From NCBI RefSeq assembly GCF_023168165.1, contig NZ_BQYJ01000001.1, positions 620,001 to 684,000 on the forward strand: 64,000 nt of DNA. The letters are read 5' to 3'. The stretch is from Niallia sp. NCCP-28 (lineage in GTDB: Bacteria; Bacillota; Bacilli; Bacillales; Cytobacillaceae). The position numbers and the translations under genes are program-made. Of this stretch, positions 56,551 through 64,000 are shown piece after piece (position 1 is the first letter of the stretch; every line of letters begins with the position of its first letter). A model generated the notes under the pieces. That model saw only the letters and a program-made list of their open reading frames with translations, made no database searches and was not told the DNA's origin.

Positions 56551-57740
56551 TCCAAGTCTCCTTGAGTTATAGGTTGTACTTTCGCAATGTTTTCAATTGT
56601 TGTAAAATCTATATTTAGTATTACTTTACCATTCTTTATGGATTGGTGCAAAACTTTCTCTTCCTTTATTTTCCCATCTCTCCCAATTTTATTAAGCACA
56701 TCTTTTCGAGCCATTTCCTTTCCTTTTTTTATGGCTTCCTTTTTACTATAAGTTCTTATTACTTCCTCTTTTTCTCGATATGTTTTATTTACAATTGTAA
56801 TCGGCAGTTCCCACTTTAAAAACTTTACATATTGTTTATTTTCTTCTACCTCATAATTTTTATATTCCATTTTGCCAAATCCCCAAATTGGCACATTTAC
56901 TTTTCCAACCGAAAGATAGTGTTTTTGTTTTTCATTGCCATTAAAGACTTGAAATGTTGTATTTAGCGGAACTGTGACTTTTGAAGTAAACCAAGTTTCT
57001 CCCCAAACTTTTCCTTTTGCAGCTACTATTTTTGTATTTTCTTCTTTCCCTATTGTACCTGACACTAATAGTTGTCCCTTTTTAACCACCTGATTGACAG
57101 TAAAAATTTTTTCTCCCTCTTCCACAAAATAATCTACAACCGTTGCCGTTTTCGTTGCAACTAAGTTTTGCGCACTTGTTTTTTGTACTTTTTTTGGTTC
57201 GTTTTTTTCTACTACTTGAAAGTGATAAGTTGTCCCTTTTAATTCCACTCCAACCCAGGTTATCGCATTAATGCTGTTTGTCAGCTCTTCTTGGATAACA
57301 TCCAATTCTTTTGTAAAAAACTGCAGTTTCCCTATTTTGATATCCATTTTATCCAACTGTTTGCGAATCTTATATTCTGTAGCTGGATTGGCTCCTTTAA
57401 TTTCGATTCCCCACACCATATTTGATAAAACAAAAACTAGTCCAATAAAAAGAAAAATGCCAGCTAAAAATCCACTGTTTTTTAGCATTCTTTTATAAAG
57501 AAAGGGAGCTCCAGCCCGGCGCTGGAACTCTATTTTGCACCCACTTCCTCTTACAAGATGACGTAATTTTTTCACCTTTTTTAAACTCATTTGAAAAGTG
57601 ATTGACTTTGGTCCATGTTTTTTCACATTCCATATTAAAATATTATTTCTGAGCAGTTGATTTAAAAATCTTTCCAACCCTTTCCCAGTAGCTTTTACTG
57701 TTACGATACCTGAAAAAAATTCAATCCAATGATTTTTCAT
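56547..57740 (-). CDS. yqfD: sporulation protein YqfD
   Basis: A 397-residue membrane protein of the YqfD family, needed for normal sporulation in B. subtilis. It has an N-terminal cytoplasmic part rich in Lys (KGLERFLNQLLR), a membrane segment at about 92-115, and a large extracytoplasmic part with a GYE-like repeat (VVKKGQLLVSGTIGKE). It overlaps phoH by four bases and follows yqfC by 14 bases. In B. subtilis the yqfC-yqfD pair is SigE-dependent, in the mother cell. Confidence 0.92.
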   Translation of the reverse strand: MKNHWIEFFSGIVTVKATGKGLERFLNQLLRNNILIWNVKKHGPKSITFQMSLKKVKKLRHLVRGSGCKIEFQRRAGAPFLYKRMLKNSGFLAGIFLFIGLVFVLSNMVWGIEIKGANPATEYKIRKQLDKMDIKIGKLQFFTKELDVIQEELTNSINAITWVGVELKGTTYHFQVVEKNEPKKVQKTSAQNLVATKTATVVDYFVEEGEKIFTVNQVVKKGQLLVSGTIGKEENTKIVAAKGKVWGETWFTSKVTVPLNTTFQVFNGNEKQKHYLSVGKVNVPIWGFGKMEYKNYEVEENKQYVKFLKWELPITIVNKTYREKEEVIRTYSKKEAIKKGKEMARKDVLNKIGRDGKIKEEKVLHQSIKNGKVILNIDFTTIENIAKVQPITQGDLE

Positions 57741-57754
57741 AGCTTCCTCCTGAA

Positions 57755-58039
57755 TTAATCATTTATGTACATGACATGATCTATTTTCCCTTCCAACAAT
57801 ATTTCTTCCGGCATAATCGTTTTGATGACAAAACCTTTTCCTTTTATTAAAAGCTGCCCTTGTTTAAGAAGCAGTCGCAACTCCTTATCGGAAAACGTAA
57901 TAAGTCCTCGGTGGTTCTCAATATAAATATGAATTTGGCCAATCATGGTAATTCTAGGTAAGTCCATCATGACATCTTGAGGAAGCTCTAAGTTTTTCAA
58001 CATCCAGTTTCGCAGCGTATTTCCCCATTTTTTAGCCAT
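57755..58039 (-). CDS. yqfC: sporulation protein YqfC
   Basis: A 94-residue protein beginning MAKKWGNTLRNWM and containing DLPRITMIGQIHIYIENHRG and LLLKQGQLLIKGKGFV, matching the YqfC family paired with YqfD. The ATG at 58039 has AGGGGG 9 bases upstream; a longer frame to 58060 would include that site. Only about 100 bases separate it from the divergent serine recombinase, so its promoter region borders or is inside the mobile element. Confidence 0.92.
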   Translation of the reverse strand: MAKKWGNTLRNWMLKNLELPQDVMMDLPRITMIGQIHIYIENHRGLITFSDKELRLLLKQGQLLIKGKGFVIKTIMPEEILLEGKIDHVMYIND

Positions 58040-58094
58040 AAAAAAAGAACCCCCTTTCATCTCATATTTATGAGATTTATTACAGACAGTATGT

Positions 58095-58142
58095 ATGCTA
58101 TAATGGTTCTCATTACTATACTATTCGTCAGGAGTTCATATC
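58095..58142 (+). promoter_or_regulatory. recombinase promoter and ribosome site
   Basis: An extended -10, TGCTATAAT (TATAAT starting about 58101), with the weak -35 TTTATT 17 bases upstream. The ribosome site AGGAG lies 8 bases before the ATG at 58143. Confidence 0.6.
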
Positions 58143-59675
58143 ATGCTAATAAAAACAGTCGCTATATACAATCGTATCTCAAGAGATAATGGTGAATCAG
58201 ATGATGTCCTCCTCAATCATAGAACTATTACTACAAGATTATGCGATTCAAGAAAATATCAGTACAAGTTATATGAAGAAATTGAGTCGGGCGGGAAATT
58301 CGAGGAGCGAAAACAACTATTACAATTACTTAAAGATATTCAACAAGGTTTATATGATGGACTAGTTGTCGTAGAGCTTAGTCGTATTGCTCGTGATAAT
58401 CTCTATTCTCAGATGATTGCTAAAGTATTAGAAGATAACGAAGTCCCAATCATAACTCCAAACAAAATATATAATCTTAGTGATGAAGACGATAAATTCG
58501 TATTTGATATGGAATCAATGATATCCAGTAAAGAGTTAAGAACTATTACCCGCAGAATGAAGAATGGAAAAATAGAGGGTGCAAGACGGGGTGAATGGAT
58601 ACAAGGTGTTCCTCCTCTTGGATATACACGAGGAAAAGATAAGAAACTTGTAATCGTTGAATCAGAAGCAGATATAATACGACAGATATTCAACTATGCT
58701 GAAAGCGGTTATGGAATTCCTAGTATTGTGAAGAAGCTAGTAGGATTCAAGACAAAAACAGAAAAACAATTCACTGATACAGCAGTCTACACCATTCTTA
58801 AGAATAAAACTTACACAGGAAGCATTATATACAATGTCAAAGGTAAAAAGGGGAATATCACCGAGACTATAGAGAACAAGCATGCTCATGAAGCAATTAT
58901 TACCAAGGAACAATTCATCTCGGTACAGCAAGCTATCAAGAGTCGTATGAGTGGTGACTTAGAGACTAGAAATCGTTCAAGGGGTATGGTATTGTCCACA
59001 CTCAAAGACCTTGTTTACTGCACGAGATGTAAATCCAAAATGGGCTTCAAAAAGGATTCTAAACAAGCCAATAGAATCTACCTCAAGGCTTGTAAATGTG
59101 GGAATCGTGGAGTGTCTGAAACAGCCCTATTGGATGCCTTTCAAAAGAAGTTTCGATTCCTAGAGCGCTTCTATCGAGATGAATGGCAGAAGGCATTGGA
59201 GACTACCGAGCCAGTTTCAAAGGATAGTCTGCTCCAAAGAATCGAGGACTTAAAGAAAATGCAAGAAAAGTTGAATAAGAACTTAGTCAAAATACGTTCC
59301 GCATATATTGAGGAAGTGTTTACTAAAGAAGAATATTTAAGCGAGAAGTCCAATACTGAAGAAAAGCTGAATCAAGTATTAAGCACAATTGATGACTTAC
59401 TCGACCAAATCAATTCTTTAGATAAAGAGTCCATTACATCCCAATACAAATCCAAGTTGGAGAAAATCAGACAAATCAATGACATATATAATAAGGAAGT
59501 TTCTTATAATGATATGGTCGAAGTAAATCGTTTATTGAAGCTGATGTTGGACAAGGTTTATTATAAAAGGCTAAGCGAGAAGGTCACAGGCATAAATCCA
59601 TCAAGAAAAGGTCTCAAGGTTGAGCAAGTTGATTTCATACAGATACTTATCGCTTCGAAGGATATTCATAAGTAG
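58143..59675 (+). CDS. large serine recombinase
   Basis: A 510-residue site-specific integrase. It has an N-terminal resolvase domain with YNRIS (catalytic Ser13), the ELSRIARDN block with conserved Arg (residues 78-86), a recombinase domain (about 155-260, GVPPLGYTRG), a zinc ribbon (Cys293, Cys296, Cys317, Cys319), and a coiled coil (about 345-450) as in phage and ICE integrases. It is complete, with no defect seen. Serine integrases join attP and attB directionally; excision needs a separate directionality factor. It is divergent from yqfC. Confidence 0.95.
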   Translation: MLIKTVAIYNRISRDNGESDDVLLNHRTITTRLCDSRKYQYKLYEEIESGGKFEERKQLLQLLKDIQQGLYDGLVVVELSRIARDNLYSQMIAKVLEDNEVPIITPNKIYNLSDEDDKFVFDMESMISSKELRTITRRMKNGKIEGARRGEWIQGVPPLGYTRGKDKKLVIVESEADIIRQIFNYAESGYGIPSIVKKLVGFKTKTEKQFTDTAVYTILKNKTYTGSIIYNVKGKKGNITETIENKHAHEAIITKEQFISVQQAIKSRMSGDLETRNRSRGMVLSTLKDLVYCTRCKSKMGFKKDSKQANRIYLKACKCGNRGVSETALLDAFQKKFRFLERFYRDEWQKALETTEPVSKDSLLQRIEDLKKMQEKLNKNLVKIRSAYIEEVFTKEEYLSEKSNTEEKLNQVLSTIDDLLDQINSLDKESITSQYKSKLEKIRQINDIYNKEVSYNDMVEVNRLLKLMLDKVYYKRLSEKVTGINPSRKGLKVEQVDFIQILIASKDIHK

Positions 59676-59735
59676 AGTATCCTTTCGTCTTAACTAACTG
59701 GTCCTATTTATAGTTCCACAAAGTTATAAGCATGG

Positions 59736-59741
59736 TATAAT
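59736..59741 (+). promoter_or_regulatory. extended -10 promoter of the 59774 gene
   Basis: TATAAT preceded by TGG, 33 bases before the start codon, with only a weak -35 (TTCCAC, 16-base spacer). The same TG-N-TATAAT form is seen upstream of the recombinase. Confidence 0.6.
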
Positions 59742-59773
59742 CACAGTAATAATAATAGTTTGAGGGTGGTCAA

Positions 59774-60814
59774 TTGAGCATTAACAACAGAGAACTATAC
59801 AATCAGTTCATTCCCATTGATGATAGGTCAATTAAAGATAAAAAAACGGGAGATGTTTATACAGGCATATTTCTACATGAGCAATTAAACGCCAAATACA
59901 GCTTTACTTTCACAGAGTATTTACCTCATTATGTAAAAATTGCATGGAATCTTGAACAACTAAACAATGAAGAACAACTAGAGCAAAGATATCCTTTTCT
60001 TTATAAGCTAATTAAGCGCAGATTACGCTTCTTAACGACATTCATTGAGCATTCAGAGGAAAAGATTACTAGTCGCTTGGCTAAAAAAGAAGGAAACTAT
60101 TATTTCTTTGCATCATCAAGATACTTAGCGTCTAAACACTTTAGCAGTTACAACACATGGAACAGAAACATATCTATCTTTTGCACATTAGGGTTAATGA
60201 ACAAAATAAAGATACAGAACCATAATCGAACCATGGACCGAAGAGCAACGAGAGAATTAAAAGCATTGGCTAAAAGAATGAATATTGATAATCACGAGAA
60301 GTTATCGCCTATTAATTTTTACACCATTCCCATCTATAACGATGAGTTATTAATGGAAGCAAATCGCAGAGCGAATGTTCTTCTAGATAATAACTTTCGT
60401 GCAAATGGATTCAGTAAGTTCTTCTTAATAAAGGTATTTGGAAAAGAGTTCGCTGATTCAATATTCCATGACGAACGCTATATATCAGAGTATAGCAAAC
60501 ATACTCAAACGCAGATTGAGAAGTTTATCTTAAAGGATATTCAGCGTCATGGTTACACAACTAAAGACAGAATACTAAGATATGTTCAAATCAATTATTC
60601 TCAGTTACAGCCTTGGGAATACGGGTTTAAAAAAGAGAAACAGAGCAAAAAGTCAATACTAAGCAGAGAATTTGATAGGAGCATATCAGAGATTAAAGAA
60701 AAGTATAATTTAGAGTATAGAAAGGCTGATAAGAAGTTGAAGGAAAGATTCCACTTGAATACAAGTAAAACTATCATTTATGAGAATCCTTTCGATGTTA
60801 TTAAGAACGAATAA
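59774..60814 (+). CDS. unrecognised protein with possible winged helix
   Basis: I do not recognise this 346-residue protein. It is basic and soluble, with no signal or membrane segment. Residues about 110-145 (YFFASSRYLASKHFSS, then NRNISIFCTLGLMNK) read like a winged helix-turn-helix, and a second candidate lies near 258-275 (DIQRHGYTTKDRILRYV). The C-terminal 60 residues are highly charged. The start is a TTG with GAGGGTGG 5 bases upstream. It follows the recombinase on the same strand with its own promoter, so it could be a regulator, replication initiator or directionality factor. None of these is shown. Confidence 0.8.
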   Translation: MSINNRELYNQFIPIDDRSIKDKKTGDVYTGIFLHEQLNAKYSFTFTEYLPHYVKIAWNLEQLNNEEQLEQRYPFLYKLIKRRLRFLTTFIEHSEEKITSRLAKKEGNYYFFASSRYLASKHFSSYNTWNRNISIFCTLGLMNKIKIQNHNRTMDRRATRELKALAKRMNIDNHEKLSPINFYTIPIYNDELLMEANRRANVLLDNNFRANGFSKFFLIKVFGKEFADSIFHDERYISEYSKHTQTQIEKFILKDIQRHGYTTKDRILRYVQINYSQLQPWEYGFKKEKQSKKSILSREFDRSISEIKEKYNLEYRKADKKLKERFHLNTSKTIIYENPFDVIKNE

Positions 60815-60908
60815 TTAGAGCAATGTCCTAAATTAAAGGATGTAAAACTAACTAATAAAACCCTTCTTTTATATAGTTAATCTTTTCATAAATTCTAAGT
60901 TAGAGTAA

Positions 60909-60939
60909 AAGCAAGGAGTTCCTAATGAATTCCTTGCTT
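60909..60939 (-). terminator. terminator of the integrase-like/HNH gene
   Basis: AAGCAAGGA (60909-60917) pairs with TCCTTGCTT (60931-60939). On the minus strand TTTT follows. The hairpin contains the stop codon of the gene. Confidence 0.7.
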
Positions 60940-62379
60940 ACTAGTTTCTGTTAGTCTTTTTCTCAAAGGCAAATAAATATTCTCATGATGATACCTAACG
61001 TGAGTGGACGATAGTTTATGTTTACTAGCAACTAGAATCTTCTCATGCAAGGGATTCTTACTATCAACATGTAATATCCTTTGAGGATTTTCTGGGTCTA
61101 TAGCGATAATTCCCATGTCAAAAATCTGATGATGATTAGGACATAATACAATCATATTGGACTTGTCATCAATCCCTTTATGCTGTTTATTAAAAGGTTG
61201 AATATGATGAACTTCAGAATAAGAAATTGCATCAATGAATGTAATCTGTTCACCACATATTTGACAGCAATTATTGTAAATTTCTTTCAACTGTTTGACT
61301 TTTACACTATCCCTTACTAAACTATCGATAACATTAATTCTAGACTCTATCTTTTTTTTTTCATTTACATCATCATCATTAACCTCAGGTTGAATTTCAT
61401 CTAAAGAAAGAACCGAGAAGATTGGCTCTTTATCTCTAGCCGTTGTCATACAGTATTCCTCAAATGCTTGTTTAACAAAAGGAAGAAACCCATACAATTC
61501 TATGATATCTTGTAATGCAGAGCCTTTAGTATTATATAGAGAATGTAATACCATATTAGCCCTTAAATCTGTTATATGAGGGGTAGGATGTCCTTCTTTT
61601 AAACTGATGTACTTCAGCATATATGATACTAAATCATGTGGAGTATAAATTCCCTTTTGAGCAATCCTAGAGTCAAAATTCAACTCATTAGTCCTCCAAG
61701 TATTAGCTATAAAGAGGGATTGTTGCCACTTCTTTTTGACTGAGTATGATTCTCTTAACTTATAATATTCCCTTATATGCCCAGCATTTTTCCCTTGTAT
61801 TATGATGAACGGCACAGTGGATTGACTAGAAAAATTCCTAACCTTAACGTAATCATCTTCCATGAAAATATCCTCCATCTTCATGGCATTTTCATGTTCT
61901 CTGTTTGTGGGGAACATCTCTCCGCTATCATAACCCGCTGACAATGCTAATGCTATCGCTGCCTTAACTGCCAACGTTGCACCATGGTTGTTTAAATGCT
62001 CATAATGTTTATCCTCAAATAAACGGTTAAAATCAAAACCTTTGACATAATAAGTTGTTGTTCTTCCCTTTTCTGTACTCTTACCAGTTTCTACTTCTTT
62101 AGTATCGATTGGAAAAAGGGGAACATTTCGTTTAGACATATTCAGAACTTCTTCATAGTAAAAATTATAAAAGTTGAGTAGGGCATCATATTTTCCCTTT
62201 GGTTGTAAATTTCCATCTTCTATTATGTATTTGCGTAATAATCCCTCATTCATAGCCATTTCAATATCTTCATTACCAATAAAAGTAATATATTTGCTCA
62301 CCTTTCCCTTATGAGCTTTCAGTGAAGATTTCTTTTTATCGCTATTAATATATAAATCAAAAACCTCTTGTATTTTCAA
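60922..62379 (-). CDS. tyrosine-recombinase-like region fused to HNH nuclease
   Basis: A 485-residue fusion. Residues 1-90 look like a helical core-binding domain. Residues about 130-315 follow the order of a tyrosine recombinase catalytic domain: AIALALSAGYDSGEMF at 141-156 where box I has an Arg (here Asp151), TDLRANMVL with Arg273, LYGF at 295-298 in the place of the LGH motif, and a candidate Tyr309 (FEEY). Residues about 365-425 form an HNH nuclease: CQIC (372-375), EVHH (389-392), Asn408, and CPNHH (413-417). The start is a TTG with AAGGGTG upstream. The nuclease looks intact; the recombinase part looks degenerate. A role in defence, homing or element control is open. Confidence 0.75.
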   Translation of the reverse strand: MKIQEVFDLYINSDKKKSSLKAHKGKVSKYITFIGNEDIEMAMNEGLLRKYIIEDGNLQPKGKYDALLNFYNFYYEEVLNMSKRNVPLFPIDTKEVETGKSTEKGRTTTYYVKGFDFNRLFEDKHYEHLNNHGATLAVKAAIALALSAGYDSGEMFPTNREHENAMKMEDIFMEDDYVKVRNFSSQSTVPFIIIQGKNAGHIREYYKLRESYSVKKKWQQSLFIANTWRTNELNFDSRIAQKGIYTPHDLVSYMLKYISLKEGHPTPHITDLRANMVLHSLYNTKGSALQDIIELYGFLPFVKQAFEEYCMTTARDKEPIFSVLSLDEIQPEVNDDDVNEKKKIESRINVIDSLVRDSVKVKQLKEIYNNCCQICGEQITFIDAISYSEVHHIQPFNKQHKGIDDKSNMIVLCPNHHQIFDMGIIAIDPENPQRILHVDSKNPLHEKILVASKHKLSSTHVRYHHENIYLPLRKRLTETSKQGIH

Positions 62380-63031
62380 GCCATCACACCCTTAACGTTC
62401 ACTCACACCCACATCTATATTTTACCACAAAAATTACAAGATATGGATATAAAACTCACAAGATAAGTGGTCAACTTCCCCCTCTTCAAAGTATAATACA
62501 GCTCACGACGGCTTGTATTGATACTTTAAGACGGTCTCTAACATCTAAATCCCTTCCTCGATATAAGCTTGAATTTGAGGGCATTATGTAAGTCTAGTGC
62601 ATAGTTTCATTGTAGTAGTTTTGGTGATACAGAGACCAACTCATCAGCACACAAGCAGTTGATAATTGTTCGATACGAAGCCAATATAAGGCTATATCTG
62701 TAGAGTTTTAGTTATTTAATGCAACAAACCAAATTGAAGCTTGGCTGAGATTAATGAAATTCTGATTTCATTAGGGATAAACAATATCTTTCGTTCCCCT
62801 ACTGATTTAATACAAAACAAGTATGAACAAAGATAATAGTTCTACAAGAAGGTAAGCAAAGGATTGTGATTTACCTTCTTGCATTCATCTGCGGTTTATT
62901 GAGTAATTCAAGTACATATAAACAAAAGGGTAATAAATCCCGTCTTGTCTGCTACAAAATGATATATAGCCTTTTATCAAAGCAGAAGATTTTTTAGGAG
63001 AATACTATATAGGACTTTCCCAATTTTCTAA
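62380..63031. other. 650-base gap with an inverted repeat and promoter
   Basis: No gene is seen. An extended -10 for the HNH gene (TGG then TAAAAT, 62424-62419 on the minus strand) is at its left. An inverted repeat AAAGTAT-AATAC ... GTATT-ATACTTT is at 62488-62527. A short one, AAGAAGGTAA/TTACCTTCTT, is at about 62846-62880. The second could be a terminator or operator but lacks a T run. Confidence 0.45.
62488..62527. repeat. inverted repeat in the mobile region
   Basis: The arms of 12-13 bases (left 62488-62499, right 62515-62527) pair with a one-base bulge around a 15-base GC-richer loop (agctcacgacggctt). It has no T tail. Confidence 0.55.
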
Positions 63032-64000
63032 CTACACTTCTTCGGCAATTTCCTTCCTATTAGGAGCAAGCGGCGGTTGTTCTAACCATTTATTTTCTAC
63101 CATTAAATTAAACCATTTTTTTGTAACCAAGAGATTTTTTAGAATTGTACTCTCATAAGTGGTCACAAGGTCTGTTCGCATAGCTGAGGCTAGACCCGTC
63201 CCATGATAGGTTTGTGCAGCTTGAAACAAGAAACCGATATGATACAACATTAATTTATCGGAAAAAGGAGAGTCCGTTGAAGTTGTCACCTCCGTTTCCC
63301 AAGATTTAGGAGCTGGCAAGTTGTCCGCTTGCATTATTTTTGAAAATGCTTTTATTTGACCATCAGCTGTTTTTTCCGAAGCAGCTAAAAACTTTCTTAC
63401 TTCTTTTGTTTGAGCTACTTGGCTGAATGCAATAGAAAGAGTTTTAGCCATAATGCTTTTTTTAAGGTTGAAAGAAATACTAATAACTTCTGTCGCTGCT
63501 AATGTTCTACCCTTTCCGAAAAATCCATCAGTGAAATCTTGATTGGAAATATACTCAGGGTTTTTATTTGGATAAAATAAAGGGTCTCTTTGAAAATTTC
63601 CTTTATCAAGTAATAACTCAATTGTTTGATGATACATCTTTTTTGCATCGTTATCACATGAATCGTAAAACTCTCTTAAGTCTTTTCTAACTGATACACC
63701 TAATGCAGTACTGTGTCCCAGTAAACCATGTAGGCTCATGATATGTAAATAATTCAAGCAAAATATATCTGTGAACAATCTCTGTTTACCCTTAAAGAGG
63801 TCAGATTCATTAAATCCAATTGGAACAGGAAATCCCTCTTTCTCCAAAAAAGTTACGATTTGTTGCTTTTGTTTTTCAAAAGTCTTAATAGCACTCTCAA
63901 AAATGGCTTTAATAGGTTTATCCTCAATAATAGAAACCATATATCTATTTACAACATCTGTCATTGTACCGTTTACAAATTCTCCCCACAATGTTCCTAT
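63032..64000 (-). CDS. DUF3231 family protein, N-terminus beyond window
   Basis: At least 322 residues, open to the right edge, so the first residues are missing. A TTG at 63991 is in frame but is not a convincing start. It has two similar helical halves: EGFPVPIGFNESDLF...SLHGLLGHSTALGVSVRKDLREFY and NLPAPKSWETEVTTSTDSPFSDKL...AMRTDLVTTY. This is the DUF3231 pattern, a ferritin-like coat-associated family common in Bacillus. It ends in EQPPLAPNRKE, the usual tail. Function unknown. It is on the minus strand within the mobile region, though such genes are also common on the chromosome. Confidence 0.9.
   Translation of the reverse strand: MGTLWGEFVNGTMTDVVNRYMVSIIEDKPIKAIFESAIKTFEKQKQQIVTFLEKEGFPVPIGFNESDLFKGKQRLFTDIFCLNYLHIMSLHGLLGHSTALGVSVRKDLREFYDSCDNDAKKMYHQTIELLLDKGNFQRDPLFYPNKNPEYISNQDFTDGFFGKGRTLAATEVISISFNLKKSIMAKTLSIAFSQVAQTKEVRKFLAASEKTADGQIKAFSKIMQADNLPAPKSWETEVTTSTDSPFSDKLMLYHIGFLFQAAQTYHGTGLASAMRTDLVTTYESTILKNLLVTKKWFNLMVENKWLEQPPLAPNRKEIAEEV

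Larger units (their letters stand above)
58061..64000. mobile_element. left end of an integrative element (serine recombinase type)
   Basis: The conserved yqf gene order stops at yqfC. Next come a large serine recombinase at the edge, an unrecognised DNA-binding-like protein, an integrase-like/HNH fusion and a DUF3231 protein, none of which belongs at this place in Bacillus. Recombinase genes usually lie at one end of their element, so the left attachment site should be in about 58061-58142. The right end, expected next to yqfB or another conserved gene, is outside the window. The element type (ICE, prophage or other) cannot be told. Confidence 0.65.

Noticed and set aside
58061-58130. SigE promoter for yqfC
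   Set aside because: A CATACA-like -10 is present on the minus strand but no matching -35 at the correct distance.
63989-63991. TTG start of the DUF3231 gene
   Set aside because: The frame stays open to the window edge and the family normally has more N-terminal residues.

Overview
The window is low-G+C DNA from an endospore-forming member of the Bacillaceae. The evidence is gene order: from position 1 to about 58,060 it follows, with a few substitutions, the Bacillus subtilis run yqgS-glcK-yqgQ ... pst ... pbpA-yqgE-sodA-yqgC/yqgB ... yqfZ-ispG-yqfX-yqfW-zur-yqfT-nfo-cshB-yqfQ-ispH-yqfO-trmK-sigA-dnaG-yqxD-ppsR-ccpN-glyS-glyQ-recO-yqzL-era-cdd-dgkA-ybeY-pgpH-phoH-yqfD-yqfC. The sporulation genes yqfC and yqfD, and SigA, CcpN and YqgQ type proteins, fit a Bacillus-like chromosome. 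I cannot fix the genus from this alone.

Layout. (1) 1-6.5 kb: the 3'-truncated LTA synthase paralogue yqgS, glucokinase with yqgQ, an unrecognised anchored protein, a small membrane protein, a DUF92 protein, 5-formyl-THF cyclo-ligase and a ribosomal protein L33. (2) 6.6-10.45 kb: a three-gene unit of an HTH-DUF4912 protein, a large fusion of a degenerate GH57-like domain with a GT4 glycosyltransferase, and an unrecognised 208-residue protein. (3) 11-16.5 kb: yqzD-yqzC facing phoU and the pstSCAB phosphate transporter, which has a clear PhoP box. (4) 16.6-22.6 kb: two tandem class B penicillin-binding proteins and an MFS transporter. (5) 22.8-28.6 kb: Mn superoxide dismutase, an Fnr regulator with a C-terminal iron-sulfur motif and an upstream FNR box, yqgC, yqgB, a 36-residue membrane peptide gene and a chemoreceptor. 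(6) 28.6-40 kb: isoprenoid genes ispG and ispH, the zinc regulator Zur with a probable Zur box, DNA repair (nfo), an RNA helicase, and tRNA methyltransferase trmK. (7) 40.3-58 kb: the macromolecular-synthesis region dnaG-sigA, ppsR-ccpN, glyQS under a T-box riboswitch, recO-yqzL-era-cdd-dgkA-ybeY-pgpH, and phoH-yqfD-yqfC.

From about 58.06 kb to the right edge the conserved order stops. A divergently oriented large serine recombinase begins about 100 bp from the start codon of yqfC, followed by an unrecognised probable DNA-binding protein, a protein that joins a degenerate tyrosine-recombinase-like region to an intact HNH nuclease motif, and a DUF3231 protein cut by the window edge. This is best read as the left end of an integrative element inserted just upstream of the sporulation genes yqfC-yqfD. 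It is the most promising place for something undescribed.

Intergenic space holds strong factor-independent terminators and two families of degenerate repeats. One is composite (a segment like ctgttttcgtat...gcttttaaa followed by a GC-richer segment). The other is a short motif ending in ccgttaatgcgt. One apparent defect stands out: the expected start of ccpN is out of frame with its conserved N-terminus by one A in a run of five.
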